Below, one piece after another: positions 28,766 through 36,151 of a stretch of DNA of 40,921 nt. Every line of letters begins with the position of its first letter. The first letter of the stretch is position 1. The position numbers were made by a program, and so were the translations under genes. This stretch comes from Rubripirellula obstinata (lineage in GTDB: Bacteria > Planctomycetota > Planctomycetia > Pirellulales > Pirellulaceae): positions 1 to 40,921 of the forward strand of contig NZ_LWSK01000050.1 of the NCBI RefSeq assembly GCF_001642955.1, given 5' to 3'. The notes under the pieces are model-generated. The model had not been told where the DNA came from. It saw nothing but the letters and a program-made list of their open reading frames with translations, and searched no databases.

Positions 28766-30115
28766 ATGATCACCAAACCTGCAACCATCGATGACTTTCC
28801 GACGATGCAACTTGTCCGAACGGTCAACATCGTTCGCTTTTGTGCAAAGCTGACATTCATCTTCTTGGTGTTCACAATCATCGCCATGTTCTTTGTTCCA
28901 TGGCGACAAACGGCCCGGGGAATCGGAATTGTGGTTGCGATGGATCCGCAAGAACGACCGCAGGCGGTTTTGAGCCCATCCAAGGGCGTTGTTAGCTATG
29001 TGAAAGAAGACCTGCGAGAAGGAAGCTACGTCGAAAAAGGTGAACTGGTACTCAAACTGACGCCATTTGCGGCTGACGGGGTTTTGCAGATTGATACTCA
29101 AATCATTGCGATCGAGGCAAAAAAAACTTCTGCCAAGTCAAGCTTAGAAGTCGCCGAGCAGGCGGCTGTTCTTCAGGAAAGTAGTGGCCAAAACTTGGCT
29201 CAGTCGCTAAAGAATGATTACGAGGCTGCAAAACAAAAGTGGGAGCAATCGAGAAATGAAGTGACTTCGATTGAAGCAGAACTTTCAGACAAAAAGAACC
29301 AATTGAGAATTGCGGAAGAGCTTGCACCAAAAGGCCTTGTTTCAAAGGAAGAATTGTTCTCGAAAAGAAAAGCGGTTCAGTCACAAACCGCGAAGCTTCG
29401 TAAGGCGGAAAACGCCGTAAACGAACTCTTCGCAGCGTTACTTTCCAAGGAAGAAGAAATTGAATCAAAGCTGCAAGAAATCGATATTAAAAATCGAAGT
29501 GCCAACCAAAAAGTGTTGGAGTCGATGCAGAAGATCAACACGATTGACAAAGAGATCCTGGATCTACAGAACAAACGCGGCGAACTTGATCGACTGGAAG
29601 TGAGGGCCCCTCGCTCAGGCTACATCCAGGAATGGCTTGGCCTGGAAGGTAGCGGTACCGTCAAAGAAGGCGACCGACTGTTCATCATCGTTCCCGACGC
29701 TACCGAAATGTCGGTGGAGATGATGGTCAGCGGAAACGATATGCCGCTGCTTCACGAGGGCGATCGCGTTCGACTGCAATTCGAAGGGTGGCCCGCGGTC
29801 CAATTCGTAGGGTGGCCCTCCGTTGCGGTCGGTACTTTTGGCGGAAAAGTCAACCGAGTTTTCCCAACCGACGATGGCAAAGGAAATTTTCGCATTGTTG
29901 TTGTCCCGGATAATCATTTTGACCGGGAGGATGGGTGGCCGGATAACCGATACTTAAGGCAAGGTGTACGTGCCAACGGATGGGTACTGCTGAAACAAGT
30001 TCCGCTCGGTTATGAAATATGGCGTCAATTGAACGGATTCCCTCCAATGGTCTCGGAATCAGAACCCGGTGGTTCAAAGGACAAGGGAAGCAAAGTCAAA
30101 CTTCCAAAGATGTAG
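28766..30115 (+). CDS. HlyD-family periplasmic adaptor protein
   Basis: The 449-residue membrane-fusion protein begins at an ATG at 28766, 13 bp after the ABC-like gene. One N-terminal transmembrane helix (LTFIFLVFTIIAMFFV, about 29-45) is followed by a barrel-sandwich half (VLSPSKGVVSYVKEDLREGSYVEKGELV), a long alpha-helical hairpin (about 115-270), the second lipoyl half (LEVRAPRSGYIQEW) and a beta-barrel domain with FEGWPAVQFVGWPSVAVGTFGG. The C-terminus is basic (KDKGSKVKLPKM). It should bridge the inner-membrane ABC-like protein and the TolC-like protein. The downstream gene starts within its stop codon. Confidence 0.9.
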   Translation: MITKPATIDDFPTMQLVRTVNIVRFCAKLTFIFLVFTIIAMFFVPWRQTARGIGIVVAMDPQERPQAVLSPSKGVVSYVKEDLREGSYVEKGELVLKLTPFAADGVLQIDTQIIAIEAKKTSAKSSLEVAEQAAVLQESSGQNLAQSLKNDYEAAKQKWEQSRNEVTSIEAELSDKKNQLRIAEELAPKGLVSKEELFSKRKAVQSQTAKLRKAENAVNELFAALLSKEEEIESKLQEIDIKNRSANQKVLESMQKINTIDKEILDLQNKRGELDRLEVRAPRSGYIQEWLGLEGSGTVKEGDRLFIIVPDATEMSVEMMVSGNDMPLLHEGDRVRLQFEGWPAVQFVGWPSVAVGTFGGKVNRVFPTDDGKGNFRIVVVPDNHFDREDGWPDNRYLRQGVRANGWVLLKQVPLGYEIWRQLNGFPPMVSESEPGGSKDKGSKVKLPKM

Positions 30116-31962
30116 TGACAAGATGGTGCATCCGACTCTGCCTGGTCGGTGTGCTGAACGTCGGTGTGCTGAACCTTGCGGCAATCTCCGTTACCAATGC
30201 ACAGTCACCCGACGGCCCTGACTCCAAGACATTCGCACAGTTTCTAATGCTGATCGAAGATGACATCGATTCCAAGAAACTTGCTGACACGAAAGACAAC
30301 CTATCCGATGCAAAAGCAAGCGTTGAAGATGCCAGCAGTAGTGATGAATCGAGCGGTGAAACTGACGATGAAACTGACGATGAAGCTGATGATGAAACTG
30401 ACACCGATGAGATGCTTGATCAGGACGAAGATCTAGACGATGAAGCGGCTTCGATGGCGCGACTAACCGATCCACAAGCCCAACAGCCAACGATCCAAGC
30501 GCTCAGTCTTGCCGACGTTATCGCCAGCCTGTACCAAGCCTATCCAGAGATCATGCTGGCTCGGCAGGAAACGGCGATTGCTTCGGGACAAATGTTGTCC
30601 GCAATCGGTGCCTACGATACTAAATTCAAGGCTCATGCCATTGCCGAACCGACGGGCTTTTACCGAAGTTATCGTTCGGGGCTTGGTCTTGCTCGGCAAA
30701 CATGGTGGGGTGGGCAAGCGACTGCCGGCTACCGCATCGGTCGAGGTTTGATCCAACCTTGGTATCAAGAACGCCAAACCAACGATGCGGGCGAGTTCAA
30801 GGTTGGTCTGATCCAACCATTGCTGCAGGGACGCGCGATCGATCCCCAAAGAGTCGAATTCTTCAAAGCACAACTCGCCCAACAAGCACCGGGGCCGATC
30901 ATCCTGCAAACATTGCTGGAAGCCTCACTCGATGCTGCGAAACTGTACTGGGAATGGGTCGCTGCAGGCAACGTCTTGGAAGCACAGCGTCAACTCCTGA
31001 AGCTTTCAGAAGACCGCGGCGAACAGTTTGAAGCGGGCGTGAAAGCGGGCAAGTTTCCCGAGATCGATCTGATTGTGAACACGCAATTGATCGCCGAACG
31101 GCGAGCCCAAACGTTGGACGCCGAACAGAAATTCCAAGAAATTGCGTTCAAGCTGTCGCTCTACCTGCGAGATGAAAATGGTCAGCCGCTGCTTCCAATC
31201 GAACCATGGTTGCCCGAACGATTCCCCGAGATCGAAGATCGTCCAGAAAGTGATTTTCAAGACGACTTGATCTCAGCACTCGGTCGCCGCCCAGAATTGC
31301 AACTTCTGTATCTGCAACTACGTTCCTTGCAACTCGATCGCGAACTCGCGTGCAACGAGATGTTACCGGTGCTCGACTTGATTACCGAAATGTCGCAAGA
31401 CATGGGGGAACCATCCTCGTCATCAGAGGACAAAGGAGAATTTGAGTTGGTGTTTGGAATCACCAGCGAAGTCCCGATCCAGCGACGAAAGGCGCGAGGA
31501 AAACTGCAATCGACCGTCGCAAAAATGGCCCAAACCAACCAAAAACTTCGTTTGGTTCGCGACAAAATTGGTGTAGAGATCCAGACGGCAACGAATCAAA
31601 TCGACATGTCCGCGGAGGTTGTCAGGCAAACTGAAATAGCCCTGGTCGCGGCGCTGGAAACACTCGATCGCTACCGGTTTGCGTTTGAAAAGGGCAAGAT
31701 CGATTTGATCTTTTTAAACCTGATTGAAACGAAAGCCAATGAAACGCAGATCAAATTGGTCAAGTCCCAACAAACCTGGTTCGCAGCCCTGGCAAACCTG
31801 CAAACAGCGTTCGGCTTAGACCCACTCGAACAAGCAATCACCGTTTCATCACTACCACCAAGCGACAACCCCGAACCCACCGTCGCCCCTGACGTCGATA
31901 TCGATGATGAGGAAGAGGACGATATCGATATCGATGAAGAAGAAGCCAACGACGCCCCATAG
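30115..31962 (+). CDS. TolC-like outer-membrane efflux protein
   Basis: The GTG at 30115 overlaps the TAG of the HlyD-like gene by one base and gives 615 residues with a good signal peptide (CLVGVLNVGVLNLAAISV, cleavage after NAQ), so translational coupling is likely. The ATG at 30019 lies inside the upstream gene and would bury the signal peptide. After an acidic segment (about 50-115) comes the outer-membrane efflux fold: SLADVIASLYQAYPEIMLARQE and two long helical regions, with FKVGLIQPLLQGRAID at a strand-loop position. The C-terminus is another acidic tail (DVDIDDEEEDDIDIDEEE). It forms the exit duct of the three-gene system. Confidence 0.88.
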   Translation: MTRWCIRLCLVGVLNVGVLNLAAISVTNAQSPDGPDSKTFAQFLMLIEDDIDSKKLADTKDNLSDAKASVEDASSSDESSGETDDETDDEADDETDTDEMLDQDEDLDDEAASMARLTDPQAQQPTIQALSLADVIASLYQAYPEIMLARQETAIASGQMLSAIGAYDTKFKAHAIAEPTGFYRSYRSGLGLARQTWWGGQATAGYRIGRGLIQPWYQERQTNDAGEFKVGLIQPLLQGRAIDPQRVEFFKAQLAQQAPGPIILQTLLEASLDAAKLYWEWVAAGNVLEAQRQLLKLSEDRGEQFEAGVKAGKFPEIDLIVNTQLIAERRAQTLDAEQKFQEIAFKLSLYLRDENGQPLLPIEPWLPERFPEIEDRPESDFQDDLISALGRRPELQLLYLQLRSLQLDRELACNEMLPVLDLITEMSQDMGEPSSSSEDKGEFELVFGITSEVPIQRRKARGKLQSTVAKMAQTNQKLRLVRDKIGVEIQTATNQIDMSAEVVRQTEIALVAALETLDRYRFAFEKGKIDLIFLNLIETKANETQIKLVKSQQTWFAALANLQTAFGLDPLEQAITVSSLPPSDNPEPTVAPDVDIDDEEEDDIDIDEEEANDAP

Positions 31963-32080
31963 AAACGGTTTGAAACGAAGCCAGGAAATAACCTGCGACT
32001 CATCTCGCCAAACCGGTGCCAAAAGCATTCCCGTCTCCTAAAACGAGACATCCGTTGGCTAAGCCACGCGGGCAACGCCT

Positions 32081-32319
32081 GGCCTGATGAAAATGTGTCG
32101 TTGTCAACTTGTCACGCCCCTTGAAAGTAGGCCGTAGCGAGCCATAGCGAGTTACGGCGTTGCGCAAATTGCCGTAACTCGCTATGGCTCGCTACGGCCT
32201 ACATGCTAGCGATCAGAAAAATGTGCCGTTGCCACAATGCTTCACAGCGCTGCAGTTTGTGTTGTCTGCCATGGTGCAGCTTGCCCAATTTGCTGCGTTG
32301 CACTGATTTTCATCAGCCC
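32081..32319. repeat. Nested palindromic repeats (families I and E)
   Basis: GGCCTGATGAAAAT (32081-32094) and ATTTTCATCAGCCC (32306-32319) form an outer inverted pair around a family E palindrome (32127-32202; arms GTAGGCCGTAGCGAGCCAT and complement). This occupies the gene-free region after the TolC-like gene; the rest of 31963-32350 shows no gene. Confidence 0.75.
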
Positions 32320-32354
32320 AGGTAACGCCCAACGCCGCGAAGGGCGTCCAAATT

Positions 32355-32385
32355 GTTTAACCGCGTCGGGCATCGCCCCGCGCGT
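32355..32385. repeat. Half copy of family A repeat
   Basis: GTTTAACCGCGTCGGGCATC with CCCCGCGCGTC matches one arm of family A, preceded by its outer piece CCAACGCCGCGAAGGGCG. The second arm is missing. It lies 116 bp left of the island boundary. Confidence 0.7.
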
Positions 32386-32438
32386 CTGGGCACCGTAATC
32401 CAACGCCAAGCCGCCCATCTAAGCAACAATCAGCGCAC

Positions 32439-32464
32439 GAAAAAACCCAGCAAAAAGCCGGGTT
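32439..32464 (-). terminator. Probable original terminator of tRNA-Lys, stranded
   Basis: Read on the minus strand, AACCCGGC-TTTTT-GCTGGGTT forms an 8-bp hairpin (one G-T pair) followed by a T run. It lies 37 bp beyond the tRNA 3' fragment at 32501-32521, where the terminator of an intact minus-strand tRNA-Lys would be before the island inserted. Confidence 0.7.
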
Positions 32465-32499
32465 CTGACGTTTCTTGCGGTCCAGCAAATCACCGACCA

Positions 32500-32718
32500 A
32501 TGCCCCCGCTAGGGCTCGAACAATCGCCCGGTTCACATGAAAAGCGGGCCGCCGTCGGTTCCCTGGTGCGCACCCTGGTCCCACTGCCGTCGTCGATCAC
32601 ACCCGAAGCCGCCGCCGAACTGCTGGCGATGTTCGCCACGTTGTCACCGGCGGACCAAAACCGGGTGCGTGATTGGATGGCCGAACTGAACGCCCAGGGA
32701 CGCGGGGCACGCCGTTGA
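32500..32718 (+). CDS. Stranded C-terminal tail of the integrase frame
   Basis: This open frame runs through the left attachment core into element DNA: PPLGLEQSPGSHEKRAAV, then PEAAAELLAMFATL and DQNRVRDWMAELNAQGRGARR. The core is read in the same phase here and at the integrase end (its first base is codon position 2 in both). Joining 37463 to 32522 in the excised circle therefore extends the integrase by 65 residues and removes its tRNA-derived tail. The tail has a helical, GC-rich, coding-like character. In the integrated state only an ATG at 32500 without a ribosome site is available, so expression here is doubtful. The fusion is inferred from sequence, not observed. Confidence 0.6.
   Translation: MPPLGLEQSPGSHEKRAAVGSLVRTLVPLPSSITPEAAAELLAMFATLSPADQNRVRDWMAELNAQGRGARR
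32501..32521. other. attL: displaced 3' fragment of tRNA-Lys
   Basis: All 21 bp are identical to 37443-37463; the match ends abruptly on both sides (A versus G before it, A versus C after it). It is too short for a tRNA gene and is explained by site-specific integration. Confidence 0.88.
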
Positions 32719-33116
32719 ATCTATCGCCCACGGTCGAGCGGGTCCTTCCGGGGTGGGTGCCTACCGGGGCTTTGCCCGGTCATCGGTCGGCATTTTGATG
32801 GGTGCCGGTTTTGTTTGTTCGGTAAGTAAGTATGTCGGTGGGCCGCGAAAGAAAGTGTGTCTTATCGGGGGCTAGTTCCCGTAGGGGCAGAGAATCGAAA
32901 ACGCCGGGGAAGGACCCGCAAACGTGGCTCCCGTCATCGCGATCAATTTGCCACAATGGGCACGCCGGGTTGATCGCCCGGTATCGAACGGTTGCGGATT
33001 GATCCCCGCGACATTCAAAGGGCAGGCGGTTTGCTCCCGCCGATCGGTTCGTCCGGCTAGTCGTCTTTCCATACGGCACCGGATGCAACCGGCCCATCAG
33101 TTATGGAAAAACACTT
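32719..33116. other. Gene-free stretch of the island
   Basis: No convincing reading frame with a ribosome site was found. A small hairpin ACCGGG-GCTTTG-CCCGGT (near 32762) follows the integrase-tail stop codon without a clear T run. In the excised circle this would be the region between the integrase and the cargo gene and could hold promoters or integrase arm sites. Confidence 0.5.
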
Positions 33117-34172
33117 GTGTCAGACGTCACCCTAAGAAAAGTTCCGTTGTTGATTGGCGGGCATAGCGTTCTTTTGCACCGTGATGATTACGGGCCGCCA
33201 AGCCGTCGAGAACGTTGGTGCTTACTTAAAGAAGCGTTGGCGATCGTCCGCGAATTGGTATGGCTCGTCGAAAACGTCAATCAACAGCCTACTAGCTTTG
33301 TCGAAAGAGCTGTTACCAAGCAGGCGGTGGAAAAGCTCTCTAGCGAGTTAGCCTGTTGGCTTGAGCAAGATTGCGTTTTTCAATCCAACTTTTTCTGGCA
33401 TCTTGCCTTCCATAATTTGAACAAAGCAGCCAGGAAATCTCGCAACCCGATGCTCGTATTGCCAAGTGCTGAGGTGTCAATCACGAAGCTGTCGGATGAT
33501 GTACGAGCCTTGATTGATAAATCTAATCGAGAGGTTGTTACGTACGCTGAGAACGGCACTGACGACACTTATGAACTTGAGTTCGATTCAGACTTCGTTG
33601 TTGAATCCCGAGTCAGCACGCTTCAGCAGGTCAACATTGTTAAATCCTTGACTTGCATGTTTGATTCGTCGCTTGAATTGCTTAGTGAAACCGACAAGCC
33701 TTTTAGAACTTGTTCTCAAATCAGAGACCGATTTGGCAAATCATTTGTGAACTACTTGTCTAAGCTCGAGCGAGAGTTGGGAATCAAATCAGCAAGCGAA
33801 GAAGGCTTGATAGCTCAGACCATCGACGACGATGAATCAAAGGTAATAGCGACCGAGGACAACTACAGAACGGTGCAATGGGGCAAGTACCGTTTCTGTG
33901 AGCAATTCACACCCCAAGGCGCGAAAGTCTTGGGAGTGATTGCAGAGTCAATGAATGGAGCTACGCGGAAAGAAATTAGGCGAGTCGAAAGCGATCTTCG
34001 TAGCGTTTCGCACGCCTTTCGCCGAGCGTCCGAAAAGCTACGAAGAGAAAGGCAGTACCACCATGCTTTTCACACAATGATCGTCTTTGTGGGTAAGCGG
34101 TGGCAAATTGCTGATCCAAAAAACTTCGACTTTTCTGAATGGTGTAGCACTGGTGTAGTTGAAGTGGTGTAG
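33117..34172 (+). CDS. Island cargo protein of unknown function (351 aa)
   Basis: The frame begins with a GTG at 33117 (GGAAA about nine bases upstream) and encodes a soluble, charged, mostly helical protein with no signal peptide or membrane segment. The N-terminal part (PPSRRERWCLLKEALAIVRE, FFWHLAFHNLNKAARKSRNP) is not recognised. The C-terminal part (PQGAKVLGVIAESMNGATRK then LRSVSHAFRRASEKLRRERQ) looks like a possible winged helix followed by a basic helix. Base composition differs sharply from its neighbours (27 G+C of 60 at 33601-33660 against 45 of 60 at 34981-35040), suggesting separate acquisition. In satellites this position beside the attachment site often holds interchangeable cargo, so a defence or regulatory role is possible but unproven. 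Confidence 0.7.
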   Translation: MSDVTLRKVPLLIGGHSVLLHRDDYGPPSRRERWCLLKEALAIVRELVWLVENVNQQPTSFVERAVTKQAVEKLSSELACWLEQDCVFQSNFFWHLAFHNLNKAARKSRNPMLVLPSAEVSITKLSDDVRALIDKSNREVVTYAENGTDDTYELEFDSDFVVESRVSTLQQVNIVKSLTCMFDSSLELLSETDKPFRTCSQIRDRFGKSFVNYLSKLERELGIKSASEEGLIAQTIDDDESKVIATEDNYRTVQWGKYRFCEQFTPQGAKVLGVIAESMNGATRKEIRRVESDLRSVSHAFRRASEKLRRERQYHHAFHTMIVFVGKRWQIADPKNFDFSEWCSTGVVEVV

Positions 34173-34179
34173 CTACACC
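34141..34179 (+). promoter_or_regulatory. GGTGTAG repeats with 14-bp palindrome
   Basis: GGTGTAG occurs directly at 34141, 34152 and 34166 and inverted at 34173-34179. The last two form the perfect palindrome GGTGTAGCTACACC. The cluster overlaps the end of the cargo gene and lies 55 bp before the excisionase-like gene, suggesting an operator or an Xis/integrase arm site. Confidence 0.45.
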
Positions 34180-34233
34180 GCGCTAAACTTCGCCCATCGT
34201 TGATTCAATCAATCACTTTGGGAGCACGAAAAC

Positions 34234-34440
34234 GTGACGAAGTTTCTTTCTATTCGCGAGTTGTCGGAAGTTCTAGGACTTACCGAAGCGTGGATCCGCA
34301 AACACGCAAAGGCTGGCAAGCTGCCGTTTGTCCGTGACGCGAACCGAATGCGGTTTCCTGCCGATGAAGCGATTGCTGCAGCGCAGCTAATCGCAACCGG
34401 TGAACTTAATCGGCAAACCACGGAGGCGAGCCGTGGCTGA
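34234..34440 (+). CDS. Excisionase-like HTH protein
   Basis: The 68-residue protein has the HTH_17/MerR-like pattern of excisionases: FLSIRELSEVLGLTEAWIRKHAKAGKLPFVRDANRMRFPADE. The GTG start at 34234 is preceded by GGGAG about ten bases upstream. Such proteins bend DNA at attachment sites to direct the integrase toward excision, or act as small repressors. It overlaps the next gene by eight bases, so the two are translated as a pair. The repeats just upstream are candidate binding sites. Confidence 0.8.
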   Translation: MTKFLSIRELSEVLGLTEAWIRKHAKAGKLPFVRDANRMRFPADEAIAAAQLIATGELNRQTTEASRG

Positions 34441-34717
34441 TTTGCTTTTGCGAGATACCGACCGGGATGAACTGGTCCGCGACATCACCGCCGCCGTGTT
34501 TGCATCGGTGCGCGATGCGATGGCCGAATTGCATGAACCGCGTTTGGTTGATCTTTACCGCATGGCCGATCTTGCTGGGATTGCTCCGGCGACTTTGGAA
34601 CGCCTGGTCCGATCGGGCGTGGTGCCCAGCGTGACCGTTGGCCGCCGCCGTTTGTTTCTGCCCGCCGACGTCATCGGCAAGCTAACCACCAATGAGAACA
34701 CCCCGACGGATCGCTAG
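34433..34717 (+). CDS. Second small HTH protein of the island
   Basis: The 94-residue product starts at a GTG (34433) with GGAGG six bases upstream, overlapping the stop of the preceding gene. An N-terminal helical segment (LLRDTDRDELVRDITAAVFASVRDAM) precedes an HTH_17-like domain (YRMADLAGIAPATLERLVRSGVVP) and the beta element VGRRRLFLPADV. It resembles its neighbour in the second half, so the pair may have arisen by duplication or act together. The role is probably regulation or directionality. A strong terminator overlaps its last codons. Confidence 0.78.
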   Translation: MADLLLRDTDRDELVRDITAAVFASVRDAMAELHEPRLVDLYRMADLAGIAPATLERLVRSGVVPSVTVGRRRLFLPADVIGKLTTNENTPTDR

Positions 34718-34736
34718 TCCGCCGGGGTGCTGTTTT
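34699..34736 (+). terminator. Terminator after the two HTH genes
   Basis: CACCCCGACGGA pairs with TCCGCCGGGGTG (11 of 12 pairs) around a 7-base loop, followed by CTGTTTTG. The stop codon TAG lies in the loop, so the terminator overlaps the end of the coding sequence. Confidence 0.85.
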
Positions 34737-34770
34737 GTACGGAGTCTCACGCCCACACAAAGGTACGCAC

Positions 34771-35265
34771 ATGTTACGCCCCAACAATCCCGAAGATCAA
34801 CGCCGCCGCGATGCACTCCGCTACGCGATTTGCAAAGCGTGGCGCAAGCAAGGCCATCGAGTCTGGTCCGATGCCGACATTGAAGCCGCGATCGATGCCG
34901 CGATTGCCAAGCAAGACCAACGCAACGCCGCGAACAATCAAAGCAACGCGGTGCAAGCTGATTTGATCGACCACGGTTGCCATGCCGGTCGCACTCGAGC
35001 GGCTGCGGCATCGTCGGCCCGCCGTAGTCGTCACCGCCGCCGCGATGCAGTTGAATGCGCTGTCGCCGGTGCGGGCGCTCGTGGGATGACACGCCACGAA
35101 GCGGCCGACGCGGTGGGTTGTCCCGTTCACGCCGTCACCGCCGCCGTGCTGGAACTGTTGAAAGCCGGTCGGTTGATCGAAACGTCGCGCAAACGGGCAA
35201 CCCCATCGGGCAAGCTGGCTGCGGTTCTGGTTTCGCCAATGGCGAAGGAGTCGCAGCGTGCCTAG
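34771..35265 (+). CDS. Basic protein with winged-helix-like C-terminus
   Basis: The 164-residue product starts at the ATG at 34771, preceded by AAAGG. The N-terminal half is charged and helical (RRRDALRYAICKAWRKQGHR), with a basic patch (ARRSRHRRRDAVEC). The C-terminal half (GMTRHEAADAVGCPVHAVTAAVLELLKAGRLIE then RATPSGKLAAVLV) has the arrangement of winged-helix domains found in phage replication or regulatory proteins. It overlaps the DUF1376 gene by eight bases, implying coupled translation and joint function, perhaps in replication of the excised element. Confidence 0.72.
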   Translation: MLRPNNPEDQRRRDALRYAICKAWRKQGHRVWSDADIEAAIDAAIAKQDQRNAANNQSNAVQADLIDHGCHAGRTRAAAASSARRSRHRRRDAVECAVAGAGARGMTRHEAADAVGCPVHAVTAAVLELLKAGRLIETSRKRATPSGKLAAVLVSPMAKESQRA

Positions 35266-36001
35266 ACGCCCGTGGTTCCCGTTCAACCCGAGCGACTATT
35301 TGGCGGACACTCGCTTGCTGAGTCTCGAGGCGCACGGATTGTATTTTTTGTTGCTTCAACATCACTGGATGATGGAGCGGTTGCCGTCAGACTTGGACAC
35401 TTTGGCGAAACTTACCGGACAAGATCGCCGGAAGTTCCGCAGAGTTTTCAAAGAAGTCTGCGAGTTCTTCGACGACGCAAACGGATACTTCGTTAACAAA
35501 CGCATGGTCGCTGAGATTGCCAAGGCGAAGGAAAAGACCGCGAAAGCCAAGGATTCCGCCGCCGCCCGTTGGAAGCCGGACGATGCGAACGCAATGCGAT
35601 CGCATGACCTCGACCGATGCGAACGCAATGCTAACCAGAACCAACAACCAGAATTAAATACCACGTACGTAAGGACGACGACGAATCTTAATTTTGATGA
35701 AGAGCAAGCGCGGTCGATCGCTCGCGAAGTTGCAGTGAAGTTGAAACCAAAGGAGGCAGACGCAAGGGGCCGCGAAGCGTGCTGGCGAGCCGGGTACGTC
35801 GTCGCTACCGGTAAAGTGCAAAGCGCGGCCGTTGACGGAGCACTTCGAGCCGTCGCAGAGGAGAAGCCGCGCAATAGGTTCACGTTCTTCTATGCCTGCT
35901 TGCGAGAGCGTGCCGACTTGGCCCCAGATGATTTTCGCCGCCTTTGGAATCTAGCACCCAAGGCCCCGCCGCCGATCACGCGACTACCCGAACACGATTA
36001 G
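35258..36001 (+). CDS. DUF1376-type phage-related protein
   Basis: The 247-residue product starts at a GTG (35258) with AAGGAG nine bases upstream. The first ~105 residues match the DUF1376/YdaU pattern seen in prophages: PWFPFNPSDYLADTRLLSLEAHGLYFLLLQHHWM, then DLDTLAKLTGQDRRKFRRVF, and a Lys/Ala-rich helix (AKAKEKTAKAKDSAAARW). The remainder (REACWRAGYVVATGKVQSAAVDGALRAV, RFTFFYACLRERADL) is not recognised. In phages such proteins sit in replication modules, which supports a phage-related origin for the island. Confidence 0.82.
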   Translation: MPRRPWFPFNPSDYLADTRLLSLEAHGLYFLLLQHHWMMERLPSDLDTLAKLTGQDRRKFRRVFKEVCEFFDDANGYFVNKRMVAEIAKAKEKTAKAKDSAAARWKPDDANAMRSHDLDRCERNANQNQQPELNTTYVRTTTNLNFDEEQARSIAREVAVKLKPKEADARGREACWRAGYVVATGKVQSAAVDGALRAVAEEKPRNRFTFFYACLRERADLAPDDFRRLWNLAPKAPPPITRLPEHD

Positions 36002-36151
36002 CGTTTCCATGGAAACGCTGGACACCGACCACCCCAAGACATTACTCTCAATCTTGCCACGGCTAGGACTGTACATCCGAAAGCTGGTTTCCTATGACCG
36101 GCCCGCCGTGGCGTTTTATCACCATAGGGCAACCGATAGGAGTTGCACGCG

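Noticed and set aside
30019-30114. Upstream ATG for the TolC-like gene
   Set aside because: It would overlap the HlyD-like gene by 97 bp and bury the signal peptide; the GTG overlapping the stop codon fits better.
32353-32499. N-terminal part of the open frame 32353-32718 as an independent gene
   Set aside because: It translates the half copy of repeat A and chromosomal flank; coding character begins only at the attachment core.
32501-32521. tRNA gene or tRNA pseudogene
   Set aside because: Only the last 21 nt of tRNA-Lys are present; explained as attL.
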